Under the pieces are notes generated by a model, which searched no databases, was not told the origin of the DNA, and saw nothing but the letters and a program-made list of their open reading frames with translations. Shown here in pieces: positions 34,773-47,076 of a stretch of 64,000 nt of DNA. Position 1 is the stretch's first letter. Each line of letters starts with the position of its first letter. Source of the stretch: Paracyclopina nana (Eukaryota > Arthropoda > Copepoda > Cyclopoida > Cyclopettidae). Position numbers and translations under genes: made by a program. Location of the stretch: assembly GCA_019096065.1 (NCBI GenBank), contig JAGUCH010000004.1, positions 8,928,001 to 8,992,000 of the forward strand. Reading direction: 5' to 3'.

Positions 34773-37549
34773 TTAAAATGATGCAGATGCAAAAGTCATA
34801 ATAGCCTGGAAATCTCCAGGATGAGTCGAGGACAAGTACTTTTTGGCCTTAGTCATGACCAAGTCCCAAAGATCCTTGTCAGAGGCAAATTTTTTCTCAA
34901 GTATGGCTATGGCCAAAGCGGTGTACCAATCTTCCATTGGACAATTGTCAGGGCATGCATCACTGATGTCACCATCAGAGAGCCCAGTGAAGTGATTGAT
35001 GGCTGATCCAGGCTTGAATCTACCATTGGCCATTTGCAAATCAATCAGTGCTTCCAAAGTGTCTTTTTGGACATTTGGAGCTTCCTCCTTGACCGGTGAA
35101 TCCAGTTCTTCAGCATCCAAAGCTTCAGAAGCATCCAGGCAAGACTCTTGCATAAATTCAGCTCCTGAAAAGGATGATTAGGTACTTATCTCATTAATTT
35201 GATTTAATTATCACCTCCAAATGGAGATGGAGCTTTCATGGCACGTTTTGCTCTTGCTTTCTCTGGAATTGATGAAATTAATTGTGTTTCGTTGCAATCA
35301 TAATAATAATGAATTAGAAGAAAAAGCATCGACAAGCAATTTCCATTGCATTTTTGAGGATTTGCTCTTCAGACTTGGCTTAGGTGCTCAACAAGAACAA
35401 ATCTTGTTGCACTTTCAAGCCTTTTTGGCTACTTATCGACATTTGTATATGTATCAATTACCTCCAGATCCTCCTCCGCGTAATTTATGAACCGGGCCAA
35501 AACTCATGTTTCTTGCCATCGACATTCCAGGTGGTGCTGGCATACTATTACATGAAGCTGCCATAAACATTGGCATTGGCATAGGTGCACCTGCTCCAAA
35601 TCCATAGGGAACTTCTTGACTGACTTGACAACTAATCATGGCAGATTCAAGCAAAGTCTTCCTGGTGTTTTTGTCAACCCCCACAAAGCTTGTGTACTTG
35701 GACGCAATCCCATGCTGGAGAGCCAACCTTTTGATTTCAGCCTGCTCCTCATCAGTGTTGGGCCCAAAAATGGCTGACTCTTCAATATCCTGGATTCGCC
35801 TTCGAGCTGCCAATTGGTGGATGAATTTGCCACCTTGCAAAAAGCATTCCGGAGTGATGTCAACCACGACACTCAAAGGACCATCCGGAGCTTGAGCTGT
35901 TATGGTGACTTTGTCCAAAGTGTCATCCTTGCCAAACATCTTGAAAGACAACATCCTGGATCCATCAAACAAAACTCCAACCTTGTCATTGCCATCTTCC
36001 TTATCTGGCTGTTTGTTGAATCCCAGCAAAGTCCTAACTGAAGATGTCGATTGAGGCTTAGCGGGCTTGTCGCTGTTCCAGATCAGTTGCAAATCTGTCA
36101 AACTTGGCATCAGAGCATTCTTCAACATTGTCATCACCTTGGGCCTGAGGTCTTCAGTCAAGGTGGCAAAAGTGGCAGTACCATTGCCAGCCCTGGCCAC
36201 ACCCTTGACCAAATGCCTTGAAGCGGAGCTGCCTAGTCCAAGGGCGAACAAGCGAGTGTTGGTGCCACTCTTGACCAACTTGATGACTTCTTCGCTGTTG
36301 CTCACATCTCCATCAGTGAGGAGGAAAATCTGCCTGGCAAATCCAGGCAGCAAAGCTTGGCCATAGATGGCCTTCAAGGGTGCATAGATTTCAGTACCGC
36401 CTAGGTTGGCATCAATGTCAGCGACATGGGCTTTCGCTTGGGCCAAAGAGGTGTCATCGTACAATTGACTTGACTTGAAGAGGCTGCTGAAAGAGGAGCC
36501 AAAACTCCATATGTTGAAATGGCAATTGGCTGGCATTGAATGGAGGAAGAGTTGCAAGGCATCCTTGGCCTGTTGAATGCTACTTCCATGCATCGATCCG
36601 GATCTGTCGACAAGGAAGATCAGCTCAGTGGGTTGATCATCAAGCTTGAAGCTTGGGATCAGTGAGACCAGGACAGCCTTGGACTCTTCAGATTTCTCCA
36701 CCAGGACCACAGGTTTGTCAAAGTCTTCAGATTTAATGAGGACAACCAGATCCCTGTCCATGATTGCAACATCATCATCATCCAATGTTGAGCTGGCAAT
36801 GTGCTGACCATGCTCATTGGCACCTTTTACATTGGTGGCAAGGTTGTGAGTGGGACTTTTGATGCTTTTGATCTTGCCCTTCATCATGGTGTCAATGTTT
36901 ATTGCCAATGGAGGTTTGGGTCTGGATCCATTGTTGTAAGTCAAATTGGCAATGTCTCTAGCTGCCAAGCTGTTGTCAGTGGGTGGAATGTACCTGGGAG
37001 CAATTGTGGTGGGAATGGTGAGCCTGACAGCTTTGTGCTCCACTGGCAGCTCCATGATGTAAGTCAATTTGACTAGGGCTTCAGCTCCAGCCTTCAACTG
37101 GCCCAATTTCATGCTGAAAATGTCTGGAGCAGTTTCATCCAGCAAAATGGCAGTATTCTTATCCTGAACAGAAAAAATCATAGGATTTTGAAAATTTGAT
37201 TGTGCAGTTAGTTGTTGTTTTCAATTCAGACCTGCATGGCTTGGTCATAAATGGCTTTGGCCTCAGCCTTCTCCTTGACCTCACCGATGATGTCATGGTC
37301 ATCGATTCTGGCCTCGAATCCAATGATTGCTCCAGACTCCTCGATTGGGTAGGAGTAGGACACTTCAATAGGGAACGACTCGGTGTTGACATAGTCTTGC
37401 TCAATGGTGACTTGAGCCACAAAATCCACCACTTTGACATGCAAATTGACCTTTTTCAAGGGCACTGGCACAGGCTGATCCTGGAAGATGAAAACAAGGC
37501 CACAGCTTGGCAGCTCCTTGCATTTGTTGTACGTGTTCAAAAAAGGCAT
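34773..37549 (-). CDS. VWA5A: VWA5A-like protein with VIT and von Willebrand A domains, complete
   Basis: Exons on the minus strand are 37549-37232, 37163-35462, 35262-35215 and 35164-34773, giving 819 residues. The N-terminal ~140 residues are a VIT domain (VTIEQDYVNTESFPIEVSYSYP, AIYDQAMQ|DKNTAILL). The VWA domain has the MIDAS metal site DRSGSMHG (about 36600) and TDGDVSN (about 36310). A Met/Pro-rich segment, a 48-nt microexon (EKARAKRAMKAPSPFG, phase 1 to 1) and a ~130-residue C-terminal helical domain follow. There is no signal peptide, so it is intracellular like VWA5A rather than secreted like inter-alpha-trypsin inhibitor heavy chains. The microexon is supported only by splice sites and phase. 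A 5' UTR exon probably lies at about 37641-37735 (donor GTAAGT at about 37640). A poly(A) signal is at 34717-34722. Confidence 0.92.
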
Positions 37550-38167
37550 TTTCTTGGATCTTTGAGGACTCTTGGTAAGCTGAAAAGCAAACGAGATAAG
37601 CAAAGCAAGCAATGAGTCAAGTATAATGAATGACACTTACATTTTTGGTGGTTGACACTTGACTGCAGTGTGTTTCTCGTTTCGTAGCTTCAGCTATACT
37701 GAACTGATTTGCTGCGTTGTGGGTGTTTTGCTACTATTTCACCTATGAGTCATGACTACATACATACATAGGGCTGACAGGTACAAAATTATACTGCATG
37801 ATGAAATTGGAGGCTAAAATGGCCTCTTTTATTGGTAAACAGTAAACATTAAGCGGGAAATGAGCAAAATCAACTATTTTTAAGAATGTCACTTATTAAG
37901 TTAAAAGCGTATTCTTTCAATTTAGAGAAAAGTGAGTTGTCACTTAATTTCGTCATTATTAAAAACAAGGGTGAATCACTGACATATTTTTTACCAAAGA
38001 GTCAAATTTCTCAAAACTTCCAGAATAATCTGAATATAAGTCAAAACTGAGGAAATGGATTCATTTTCTTAAAGAGAAATAAGTAGCCATTTTAGGCTTT
38101 TTTATGGGGAAATGTCAAAAAAGGCGAAAATTGCCAAGACTCACCTTAAATTAAACGATTCCGGCCG

Positions 38168-38743
38168 AAAATCTGCAGAGTTATCAACGGATTTTTAGGC
38201 TTCCGACCACCTTTTTGGCCAAAAACGACCACTTTTGCGACCACCATTTTTCAGGCTATTTCGAAAACGACCACTTTTCCGACCACCTACACAAAAACGG
38301 CCAAAACTCACACAATTTATGCATAAAATGTCCTTTTTTTTATCTGCAAAGTCTTTTTGAGCAATGTTTGCTGTAAAAAATAAGTCACTTAGGAAAATGT
38401 TTACAAGAAATCAGAATTTTTATTTTGATGTCGCATCTCTGAGCAAAAAAGTAGCCTTACTCATGAGAAGCTGTTTCTCATCTAATTTCATATTTCTATT
38501 GAGACCAATCTTATTTGCTAAGTTTATATATTTTAGATTACTTCCCAAAGGAAAAAATGTGCAATTTTAAATTGGAATTTTGGTCCTTTTTTGTCTAAAA
38601 GTGCCTATTTTTAGCAAGTTCTGGTCAGTTTCAAAAACGACCACTTTTCCGACCACCGACCACCAATTTTTTTTCCGACCAAAGTCAGTCAAAAACGACC
38701 ACTTTGGTCGTTTCCGACCACCGTTGATAACTCTGAAAATCTG
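38168..38743. mobile_element. hAT-type MITE upstream of NOP53, with 8-bp target duplication
   Basis: The element 38176-38735 (560 bp) has exact 15-bp terminal inverted repeats, CAGAGTTATCAACGG and its reverse complement. It is flanked on both sides by the direct repeat AAAATCTG (38168-38175 and 38736-38743). The 8-bp duplication and CAGAG tip place it in the hAT superfamily. Near both ends it carries multiple copies of AACGACCAC and CCGACCACC in both orientations, which could be transposase-binding subterminal repeats. No ORF of its own is credible. It ends about 210 bp before the NOP53 start codon. Confidence 0.9.
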
Positions 38744-38952
38744 TAATAAATAACGGTTTTTTGCACCTTTGTCATTTAGCGGAATATTTTTGAAAACGTC
38801 GCATAAAAAATTAAAGAAAATAATCACTCAACTGAGATGGGCCAATGAGAAGCGCGCTCGTCAGCTGATCGACCAATCAGAGCGGAGCATGTCAAAAACG
38901 TAAACAAAGTTCCACACGTGTTCTCGCCGATTTCGCAGAAAAGCTAGCAAAG

Positions 38953-40438
38953 ATGTCTGCGAAAGCTTTGAAGGCTGTCAACGCGCCGAAAAAGGCCAAA
39001 GGCTCGTCCAAGAAGTCGAAGAAAGGCTGGCGGAAGAATGTGGACATTGACACTGTCGAGGAGTTCCTTGAGGATCAAAGGCTTGAGGAAAGACTCGGTG
39101 GAGCTTTTGCCGAACGTCCAGACGAAGAACTCTTCACAGTGGACTCGGAAACTTCGCAGAAGGACGAGGAAAAGCCGAGCCAAGGCCAAGGCCGAAAGTG
39201 GCTGATAAAGAGGGAGCCGAAGGCCTTGAAATGCTTCCAGCATTTGGAAGTCACCGGCGGAGTTCCGGACCCGAAAAAAGGCCGGAATCGAACGAAAACT
39301 CCGGAGGAGCGAAAGAACCCGAAATTGGTCGAGAAAGAGCTGCAAATGGCTCAAAATGGGATTGTCAAGTGAGAAATGATTAATGGCTATTTTTGTTAAA
39401 TTATGATAAGACTTCATTTTCAGGGCCAAGGCCAAGATGCAAAAACAGCATAGGGAGCTCAACAAGTTGAAGAAGGCTGCAACGATCCAGGAAAAGTCCA
39501 CACGAAGGCGGACCAAGTTCGATTTCGACTTGTGGAATGGTGACAAGCTCACCACTGAATTGAGAACCAAAGTGGAAGAAGACGAATGGCTGGATGGCAA
39601 CACCAAAATCCATACCTTGACCAAAACTGGCAACCTTGTACGTAAACTCCCTGAGGACTTGCACAAGAAACCCTCCGAGGTGAAGCCTGTTGAGCTGCCA
39701 CATGGAGGACTCTCTTACAATCCCAGCTTGAAAGATCACCAGGATCTCCTCTGGAAAGCCGCAGTAGTCGAAATGAACAAGGAGAAAGCGGAGAGGAAGA
39801 TCGAATATCATACAACCAGGATGTTTCCAACAGCTGACAAGGCCCCAACTAAAGCCACTTGGTTGGCTGAAATGGCTGAAGGCATTCCAGCATTGGAGAA
39901 AAAGTATGTCAAAAGCGAAGGCATCATCGAAGAAGACCTTGTCGAAGAAGAAAGCGAAAGCGAAGAAGAAGAAGAGGCGAAAATGTTCAAGCCCAAAACA
40001 AAGAGGCAAAGGAATGTGGCCAAAGCTCTGAGAAAAGAAGAGAGCAAGAAAAGAGCTCTGATGGAGGAGAAAAAGAAAGCTCAAGATTTCTTCCGGATCA
40101 AATCGATGAAAAGGGAATTGGTCAAGCAAGAGCAGCTCACTCGAATGAGAGTGTCGGTCAGGCAGGCCCAGAAAAAGGCCAAGTTGGCCTTCGAGCCAGT
40201 CCAACTGGGCTCAGCCAAGTTTGAAGAGCCTGAAATCCCACTCAAGCTCTCTGAGGAGCTCACTGGCAATCTGCGAAGCTTGAAACCAGAGGGAAATCTT
40301 CTGGAGGATCGGTTCAAGAGCCTGCAAAAGCGAAATGTCTTCGAGCCAAGGTCAACCAAGAAATTGGCCAAGTCCAAAAAGAGGAAGAAGGTGGAGAAGC
40401 GAAATTACAAAATGGGCTTTTCTTGGGAGAAGAAATAA
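38953..40438 (+). CDS. NOP53: Ribosome biogenesis protein NOP53 (GLTSCR2), complete
   Basis: Two exons, 38953-39368 and 39424-40438, joined across a 55-bp GT-AG intron, give 476 residues, as expected for the family. Family landmarks include GWRKNVDIDTVEEFLEDQR near the N-terminus, HGGLSYNPSLKDHQDLL in the middle, and a long Lys/Arg/Glu-rich helical region toward the C-terminus. NOP53 is a nucleolar 60S assembly factor; in yeast it recruits the exosome-associated helicase Mtr4 for 5.8S rRNA maturation, through an N-terminal motif that I did not verify here. The poly(A) hexamer AATAAA (40434-40439) contains the stop codon. The gene lies head to tail after the hAT MITE, and its 3' end is duplicated about 4.8 kb downstream. 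Confidence 0.96.
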
Positions 40439-42734
40439 ATGAGAGTAATATGATGATTAAAAAAGGCCAAATGTTCTATCATTTTTTAGATATGATAAAA
40501 TATTGAATTTGAAATTATTTCCTATGAGTCATTTTTTAAAGGAATCATATGTGTAAACATAAGGCTCAACCTGGCAGCCATTAGGTAGAATTATGCCAAT
40601 TTACCTTTTAAACATTAAAAAATTAAAGTTTGTTTTTCAGAAGTATAGTGCTAAAAAAGGATTACCTTGTCAGCTCATTCAAGATAGAAATTGTGAATTT
40701 TGGCCGATTTCATTCTTTGTAACATGTATCAATTATTAAGATTAGAATGAGAAACGATCTCTTATATCTAGTGATAAAGGGCACTCTGATATGCAAAAGT
40801 GCCTGTTCAATAAATTAGCAAAAGAAAAAAAGAACATATAGCTTGTATCTCCGGAAGCCTAATGAATGCCCAGACGTTAAAATGACCAATTTTGATTTGT
40901 TGTAAAATCATCTTTGAATGTACGCAATATTTTAATAATGAAATAACTTAGCATTTACCTCAGACAAAACTGTTAGATGGAAAAAATCAAAATATATGCT
41001 TATTTCAGCATTCCTCAACATATATTCTAAAATGTTGTGATATTGTATTTATGTCATTAACTGACTGAAATGATACAGGAATCTAGTTGCGCCATCTATG
41101 AAATTTACTGTGCATGAAAATTGGAACTTGGATGTTTATTTTTGTTTTCAAACTTGCTCCTTATGCTGTTGCCACTTTCACTATTTGAAATCTCAACAGA
41201 ACTTTGCAAGACAAACGACTCAGCTAATACTATTTTAGGCCCGGTTCACCTGTTTAAGTTAAGGCTAGGGTCAGTTGAACCCTAGTTAATAGATAGGTCC
41301 ATGTCATAGAAAATGTCGCACAACTTCTAATCAGGCTAAATGACTGGTTGCAAAAGTGCTTTTAAAACAGACATTTTGAAATTCTATTTGGAACCCAAAA
41401 AGCTTGAATGTAAGCGCATCCATTGCCTAAATATTCAAAAGTTGATTAAAAAAAAAATCTGTGATTTCGAGTTGGGATTGTTCATGACAATGCCATCTAT
41501 GAATCCTTTTTTCAAGGAATCATTCACATCATGGCAGCCATAAGGTAGAAATAAGCTAATTTACCATTAATAGTTAACAGTTTACCTCAGTTAAAATTTC
41601 ATGCTAAAAAATATATTACTTTGCTATAGTCCATTCAAGATAAAAAATGGGGATTTTGGGACAAAATCTTTCTGTACCTAGAATGAAGTAATTAATATAG
41701 TTTTGTATTAAATGTTGTCGCTTACTTCTTGCTTTTTAAAAATTCTGATGATCTGCTCATTGATCAGTGATCGATATTTGGAAGAAAAGTGACCAACTGG
41801 TTATTAGTTATTGCTATATTTATGTAAGAGGGCACATGAATAAGTAAGTTCACTAGTGCTAATATATAAATCAATTTATCCTTTAAACAATTCAGCAAAA
41901 ATTGAAATTCTAGAGCTTTTAGTAGGAAGTATAAATAACCTATGTTGATGCATTACTAATTCATCTTTGAATGTACACAATATTTTGACAAAAAAATAGC
42001 TTGGCTTTCACCTTACACATAACTGTTAAATGAATAAAAATTAAGATTTGTGCTTATTTCAGCATTCCTCAACATTCATTTTAAACTGTTGTCATTTTGT
42101 ATCAATGTCATTAACTGACTGAAATGATACAGGAATCAAGTTGCGCCATCTATGAAATTGACTGCGCATGAAAATTGGAACTTGGATGTTGATTTTTGTT
42201 TTCAAACTTGTTTCTGATGCTGTTGCCACTTTCACTATTTGAAATCTCAATTCTCAACAGAACTTTGCAAGAGAAAAGCGACTCAGCTAACTCTTTTTAA
42301 GGACCAGTTCACCTGTTTAAGTTAAGGCTAGGGTTAGTTTAACCCTAGTTAATAGATAGGTCCATGTCATAGAAAATCATAGAAAAATCAGCTTAAATGA
42401 CTGGTTGTAAAAGTGCTTACAAAAGAGACTTTTTGAAATTCTATTTGGAACCCAAAAAGCATAATTGTTATTGCATCCATTGCCTTAATATTTAAAAGTT
42501 GATTTAAAAAAAATACTCTGTGATTTCGAGTTGATATGATATGTACATGACAATAACGCCATCTATGAATCCTTTTATCAAGGAATCATATTTGCACTGA
42601 TTGAGGGATTCACAACAAGGCAGTTATCAGGTAGAAATAAGCCAATTTACCGTAAAAAATATCATCCGAGCGAAGCGAGGAAATGAAAAATGTGCGAGGC
42701 GTTCAGGTAGTTGGGAACTATTATTCTACCTGAT

Positions 42735-42870
42735 GGCTGAGAAAAAATATCACCAGGGAAATTTTTTTACTAGTGCACTATGCAAATATCACCAGGGGAA
42801 TTTTTTCCCTGTGAAAAAATATCACCAGGGGAATTTTATTTCTGGGAAAAAATATCACCTGGCGAATTCA
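42735..42870 (+). repeat. Short tandem repeat with AAATATCACCAGGGGAATTTT
   Basis: Four units of about 30-40 bp share TATCACCAGGGGAATTTTTT. A single related unit lies at 46085-46115. The GGGAAAA...TTTTCCC flanks make each unit partly self-complementary. Confidence 0.7.
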
Positions 42871-43644
42871 TTTCCCAAAGCTTCCCAAACTAAATATGAA
42901 TCAAACTCAAAAGTATTTTTTGGCAAATTTGGCAATTTCGGGCCAAATTCCTTTTTCATCTTAGGTGTTTCGATTTGATATCACAAATCAGCTTGCTAAT
43001 TCTATTCTTAACATAAAAAAGATATTTTGATAATATATCACTTATTTCTAGCTTCATTATCATTCAGGCTCTCTTAGATTGTTCTGGAAAAGCTTAAAGC
43101 TTGAAGTCTTAACCAATAAAGAAAGAAAAAAACCTTTGTGTTGCATATTTGACCCTATAGAGCATATTAATTCACAACTATTTTAAGTTAAAGATGCTCA
43201 TTAAATATTTGTACTGATTTAAAGGTACTGAATAACTACATTCACTAATGGCTGATGTTGCAATAGACTCGGTTTTTTTTTCATTTGTGGTTCAGCTGCG
43301 GCAGCTTTGAATGTACACAATGTTTTGTGGGTAAAAATGCTTGGCTGTTTCAAAACATATTATTTTTTTTTTTTGACTAAATTCAAAACATGAGCTATTA
43401 TCTACATTCTTCATCATGCATTCAAGACTGTTGTCAAATTTTATTAATGCTTTTGGCTCGCTGAAAAGCCACAGGTATCAAGTTGCGCCATCTAAGAAAA
43501 TCACTGTGCACTAAAATTCGAAATTTGGTTTCCACTTTCACTTTACCGACACTTTCACTGTTTTGAATTGGCTTTAGCACTTTGCAAGCACCTGGAAGCT
43601 ACATGTCAATAATTTTTTAAAAGTACTTTTTATATGATGGAAAG

Positions 43645-43745
43645 TAGTTTTCGCATGTATAATTATGTTTACCAATTTGTCTCAGTTTATTCAACTACAC
43701 AGGAATAAGAGCAGTTTATAAGGCCACTTTACCAACTACCAAGAA
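43645..43745 (+). repeat. Fragment of the dispersed repeat seen at 17140 and 56830
   Basis: TTTTCGCATGTATAATT and TTTACCAATTTGTCTCAGTT followed by CAACTACACA match the start of the long copy near 17148-17200. Only about 60-100 bp is clearly related. Confidence 0.5.
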
Positions 43746-45218
43746 AAATACAAAACAAGTTGAAGCATTTTGATGTAATACAGCAGAAAAACTTAAAAAA
43801 AACCCTACTTAAGTCAGAAACTGTAGGTGTTGGTTATTTTGGGCCAAAAATCTTTTTTTAGTCCAGCCTGGAGCAAAAAGTAAAAAAAGATATTTTGGAC
43901 ACATAAAATATCGTTCACCATACTCTGATAAAACTCATGAAAGGCTCAATTTCAAATTCTATTATTGAGTAGATAGTGATATAAATTTGATGTGCTCCGT
44001 ATATACATTTTTAGGTAAAATCACTATTTAGTAATTGAGCACATTTTTAGAATATTTTTGTTGTATTCTGTAAAGTGCTCACAATATAATATCTTATCAT
44101 AGTGCTCTTCTTACAAAAGAATAAATGGATTAACATTATATTACATGGAAACATATAGGATAGTTTTTATTTGAGGTCAATCTGTGCCATCTTTGAATGA
44201 ACACAATATTTTGCTTATAAAAATTCTTCACTATATCCGCATAAATATATTTTTAGTGGCATAATTCAAAATCAGTGCTATTGTTAGCAATCCTCATCAT
44301 GCATTCTGAAATGTTGTCAAATTGTATTAATGTCATAAGATGGTTGAAAAAGGACAGGACTCCAGTTGCGCCATCTATGAATGTTACTGCGCTTTATAAT
44401 TGGAAATTTGCCTTACAACCTTCAACCTTGCCTCTTATGGTATATGCTGCTGGCGCCACTTTCACTTTTTGAAATGTCTACACAACCTTGGAAGATGAAG
44501 GTTAATTCCTATAAAGACGAATGCCACAACTTATAGCGCGCTGATTGAGGAAACTTGCACAAAGGTTCAAATTAGTTATTAAAATAATTATAATTGTTCT
44601 TTAGGCTGAATTTGCAAATATTATTGATTAACTAAGTTTTAAATGGGACTTTAGCCTTTTTAGGTGATTTCAGAAATCAGCTACAGCTAGGTTAATTTAG
44701 GCTGAAATCTTTGTTAATTGTTAGTGTAATCTGGCGGAAAAAGTGGATATAGTAATAATAACTTACTATATTGAGCATATGAAACAAAACTATTAAAAGT
44801 TATTAATGCTCATTAAACAATACTCTAAGTATGGCTTAGGATTTTGGTAAGATATTGCGGTTTTAATTCTGTAATAGGCTCAATTTGATTTGTGGTTAAG
44901 CAGTGTCATCTTTGAATGTACACAATGTTTATTTCATATAAATGCTTAGCTTTTTTAAAACATGTATATTTTTAAGGGCATAATTCAAAATATGTGCTAC
45001 TTTTTATATTTCTCGTCATGCTCTCTAAGATGTTGTTAAAATGTATTAATGCTTTTGGCTCAATGAAAAGCAAGAAGTGTCATGCAGCGCCATCTATGAA
45101 CTTTTCACTAAGATTCAAGCAGTTTTAGAAAGTTGCTGGTTGAGACATGTAATCCAGGTAGTAGAAGTTTTTTTCAAATTAAGCACAAAAAAGACAAAAT
45201 CGAAATCTCATTGAGCCA

Positions 45219-45320
45219 AAGTCCAAAAAGTCCAAAAAGAAGTAAACAAATTGGGGTTTTCTTGGGAGAAAAAATAATTGAGATCAATATGATGATAATA
45301 AAGGCCAATTGAGCACTTTT
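45219..45320 (+). pseudogene. Duplicated fragment of the NOP53 3' end
   Basis: The fragment contains CCAAAAAGTCCAAAAAGAAG, GGTTTTCTTGGGAGAAAAAATAA and AATATGATGATAATAAAGGCC. It matches the last ~60 coding bases plus the start of the 3' flank of NOP53 (about 40368-40475). It lacks upstream coding sequence and carries changes that break the frame. It shows that the tandem array includes, or arose from, a segment starting within the NOP53 tail. Confidence 0.8.
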
Positions 45321-45756
45321 AATTAATTATCATTAGTGCTCTGTAAAGTAGTAATTGTAAGGGTGATATTTGATAAAAATACTTTCGAGTCAAGCAGAAA
45401 TTAACAAATACTATGAATACTTTTTTTTCAAGGAATATTTTTTTGCTCAGAATGATGAGAAATTCACAGCATATGGAATTCCAGGTAGAAGTAAGCCAAT
45501 TTACCGTAGAAAATAAGGAGACAATTTAAAGCACTGTTATTTGTAGAAGTACCAAAACTAGCCGCATAATTACAGTGGTGCAAAACTTCTTGCTAAAAAA
45601 TTGGTGAGATTGAAAAAAAAAGAAACGGAATTAATATTTGGTCTTTATTCATGCTTTTATAAAAACTCTTTATGAATCAGACTCTATATAGACTTCTTGG
45701 TTATTTTGGGCCAAATTCTTTATTTATAGTCTAGTCTGGAGCAAGGAAGTATCAAA

Positions 45757-45800
45757 ATATAGGTAAAGGCGTCCATCAATGGACAGCAGAGGGCGCACTA
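45757..45800 (-). repeat. Terminal hairpin of the dispersed repeat, reverse orientation
   Basis: On the minus strand GCTGTCCATTGATGGACGCC followed by TTTACC matches the ends of the copies at 18625-18648 and 57390-57415. Only the terminus is recognisable. Confidence 0.55.
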
Positions 45801-46119
45801 GCCTCTTATACTGACATTTTCAGTCAAACTGCAATAGTTCTTAGGTATTAATAGTAAGGAGGATGTATAGTGGCTCCACCTGTGAAGTTTTTTGGTAAGG
45901 TTAAAGCTGTTTTTTAGCTTGCTGCACATGCAAGAAATCCAGGTAGAAGTAGCTTTTTTTCCCAAGCCTTCTTTACCTAAAGAATTAACTCCATGCTGGA
46001 ATACTTAGAGCAATTTTAGCGCTACAGTTTTTTTTATTATTATCATTGTTTGGTTTTTAGTGTGGTATAGTTATTTTTTCTGGGAAATAATTCACCAGGG
46101 GATTTTTTTCCCAGGAACT

Positions 46120-47076
46120 AAATTTTTCCTTTTTCCCATGGAAAATGGTTCAAATATTTATATTGTAGTCTTGCTGAATCTGTCATTGGGTATATTTAGG
46201 CTAAATATTACTACTCAGCAAAGGCAATACAAGCTTTTCTAGGTTAGGCAAACTCCCAGCAAGCTGCGTAGACCCTTACATTTTTGCTATGTATGCCTGC
46301 CATTTCTTTGCTTTACAAAATGCTTCAAAGATGGCGCCGTAGCCTGCATCAAGATGAAACCGAACACTCTGTTGCAGCTAGGCCAACTTGAAAGTAAAGA
46401 AGCATGCATTTTTCCGCGAAAATAGTGCATGTGTAGTTTAATTGTCATGCACAAGTCAACTTTTGCCAACTTTATTAGAAAAATAGTCAATTTTTCAGCT
46501 TCATTCTCAAATGTCAAGTCAATGTGGAATGAAAAATATAAAAGTTACTGTGAACCAATTACATTTCATGTGTCCATCAAGTTGGTGTAAGTTAACACTG
46601 GATCATATTTTGATTGGGGCTAGGTTAAACTAAGGTGCTAATGCTCCATTTTGGAACCAAAGGCAAGTTCAGTACTAAACAAGTGTAGCTAATGTTCAAA
46701 TGTGTATAGCATAACGCAATAGGGATCAGCAGCGAGACTTGCTGCCACATGCAAATTATAGAGGGCGTTAGCATCGACTAGTAAGCTCGCAAAAAACGAA
46801 AAACTTAAGAAAAGCAAGAGTGTGACGAAAGAAGTAAGAAAACTGATTTATTGTTGACGTTATGGAAGTATATCCATATTCCATATATATGCCATAAACT
46901 AATAGATAGCTAGAACTCTTTTCTCAGGCTACGCAGGCAGGAAAATACTATAGACAGGCAGGATTGCTTATAAAGGGGCATTGCAAAACGTTTTTTGTAG
47001 TTTTAGGTAGCTAATTGGCAAAAAAGAGTTTTTAAGAGATTGTAACAGTTTAAGTAGTTCAAGGAACAGAATGGTA
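46120..47076. other. Intergenic stretch, no gene seen
   Basis: An AT-rich sequence with only short biased ORFs. Nothing could be assigned. Confidence 0.5.

Larger units (their letters stand above)
40540..45560 (+). repeat. Degenerate tandem array of ~1-kb units downstream of NOP53
   Basis: A recognisable unit block contains TTTGAATGTACACAAT, then a T-rich stretch, TTGCGCCATCTATGAAA, and GTTGCCACTTTCACT. It occurs at about 40910-41230, 41960-42280, 43300-43600, 44185-44490 and, weaker, 44895-45110. A second shared block around GGTAGAAATAAGCCAATTTACC lies at about 40590, 41555, 42630 and 45485. The first two copies are closest to each other (long stretches near 90% identity). The spacing is about 1.0-1.3 kb for the first intervals and irregular later. 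No ORF is conserved between units. Confidence 0.8.

Noticed and set aside
39401-40377. Long minus-strand ORFs opposite NOP53
   Set aside because: They are antisense shadows of the Lys/Glu-rich NOP53 coding sequence.
46287-46517. Minus-strand ORF of 76 codons in the intergenic region
   Set aside because: No family resemblance, no supporting splice or promoter context.
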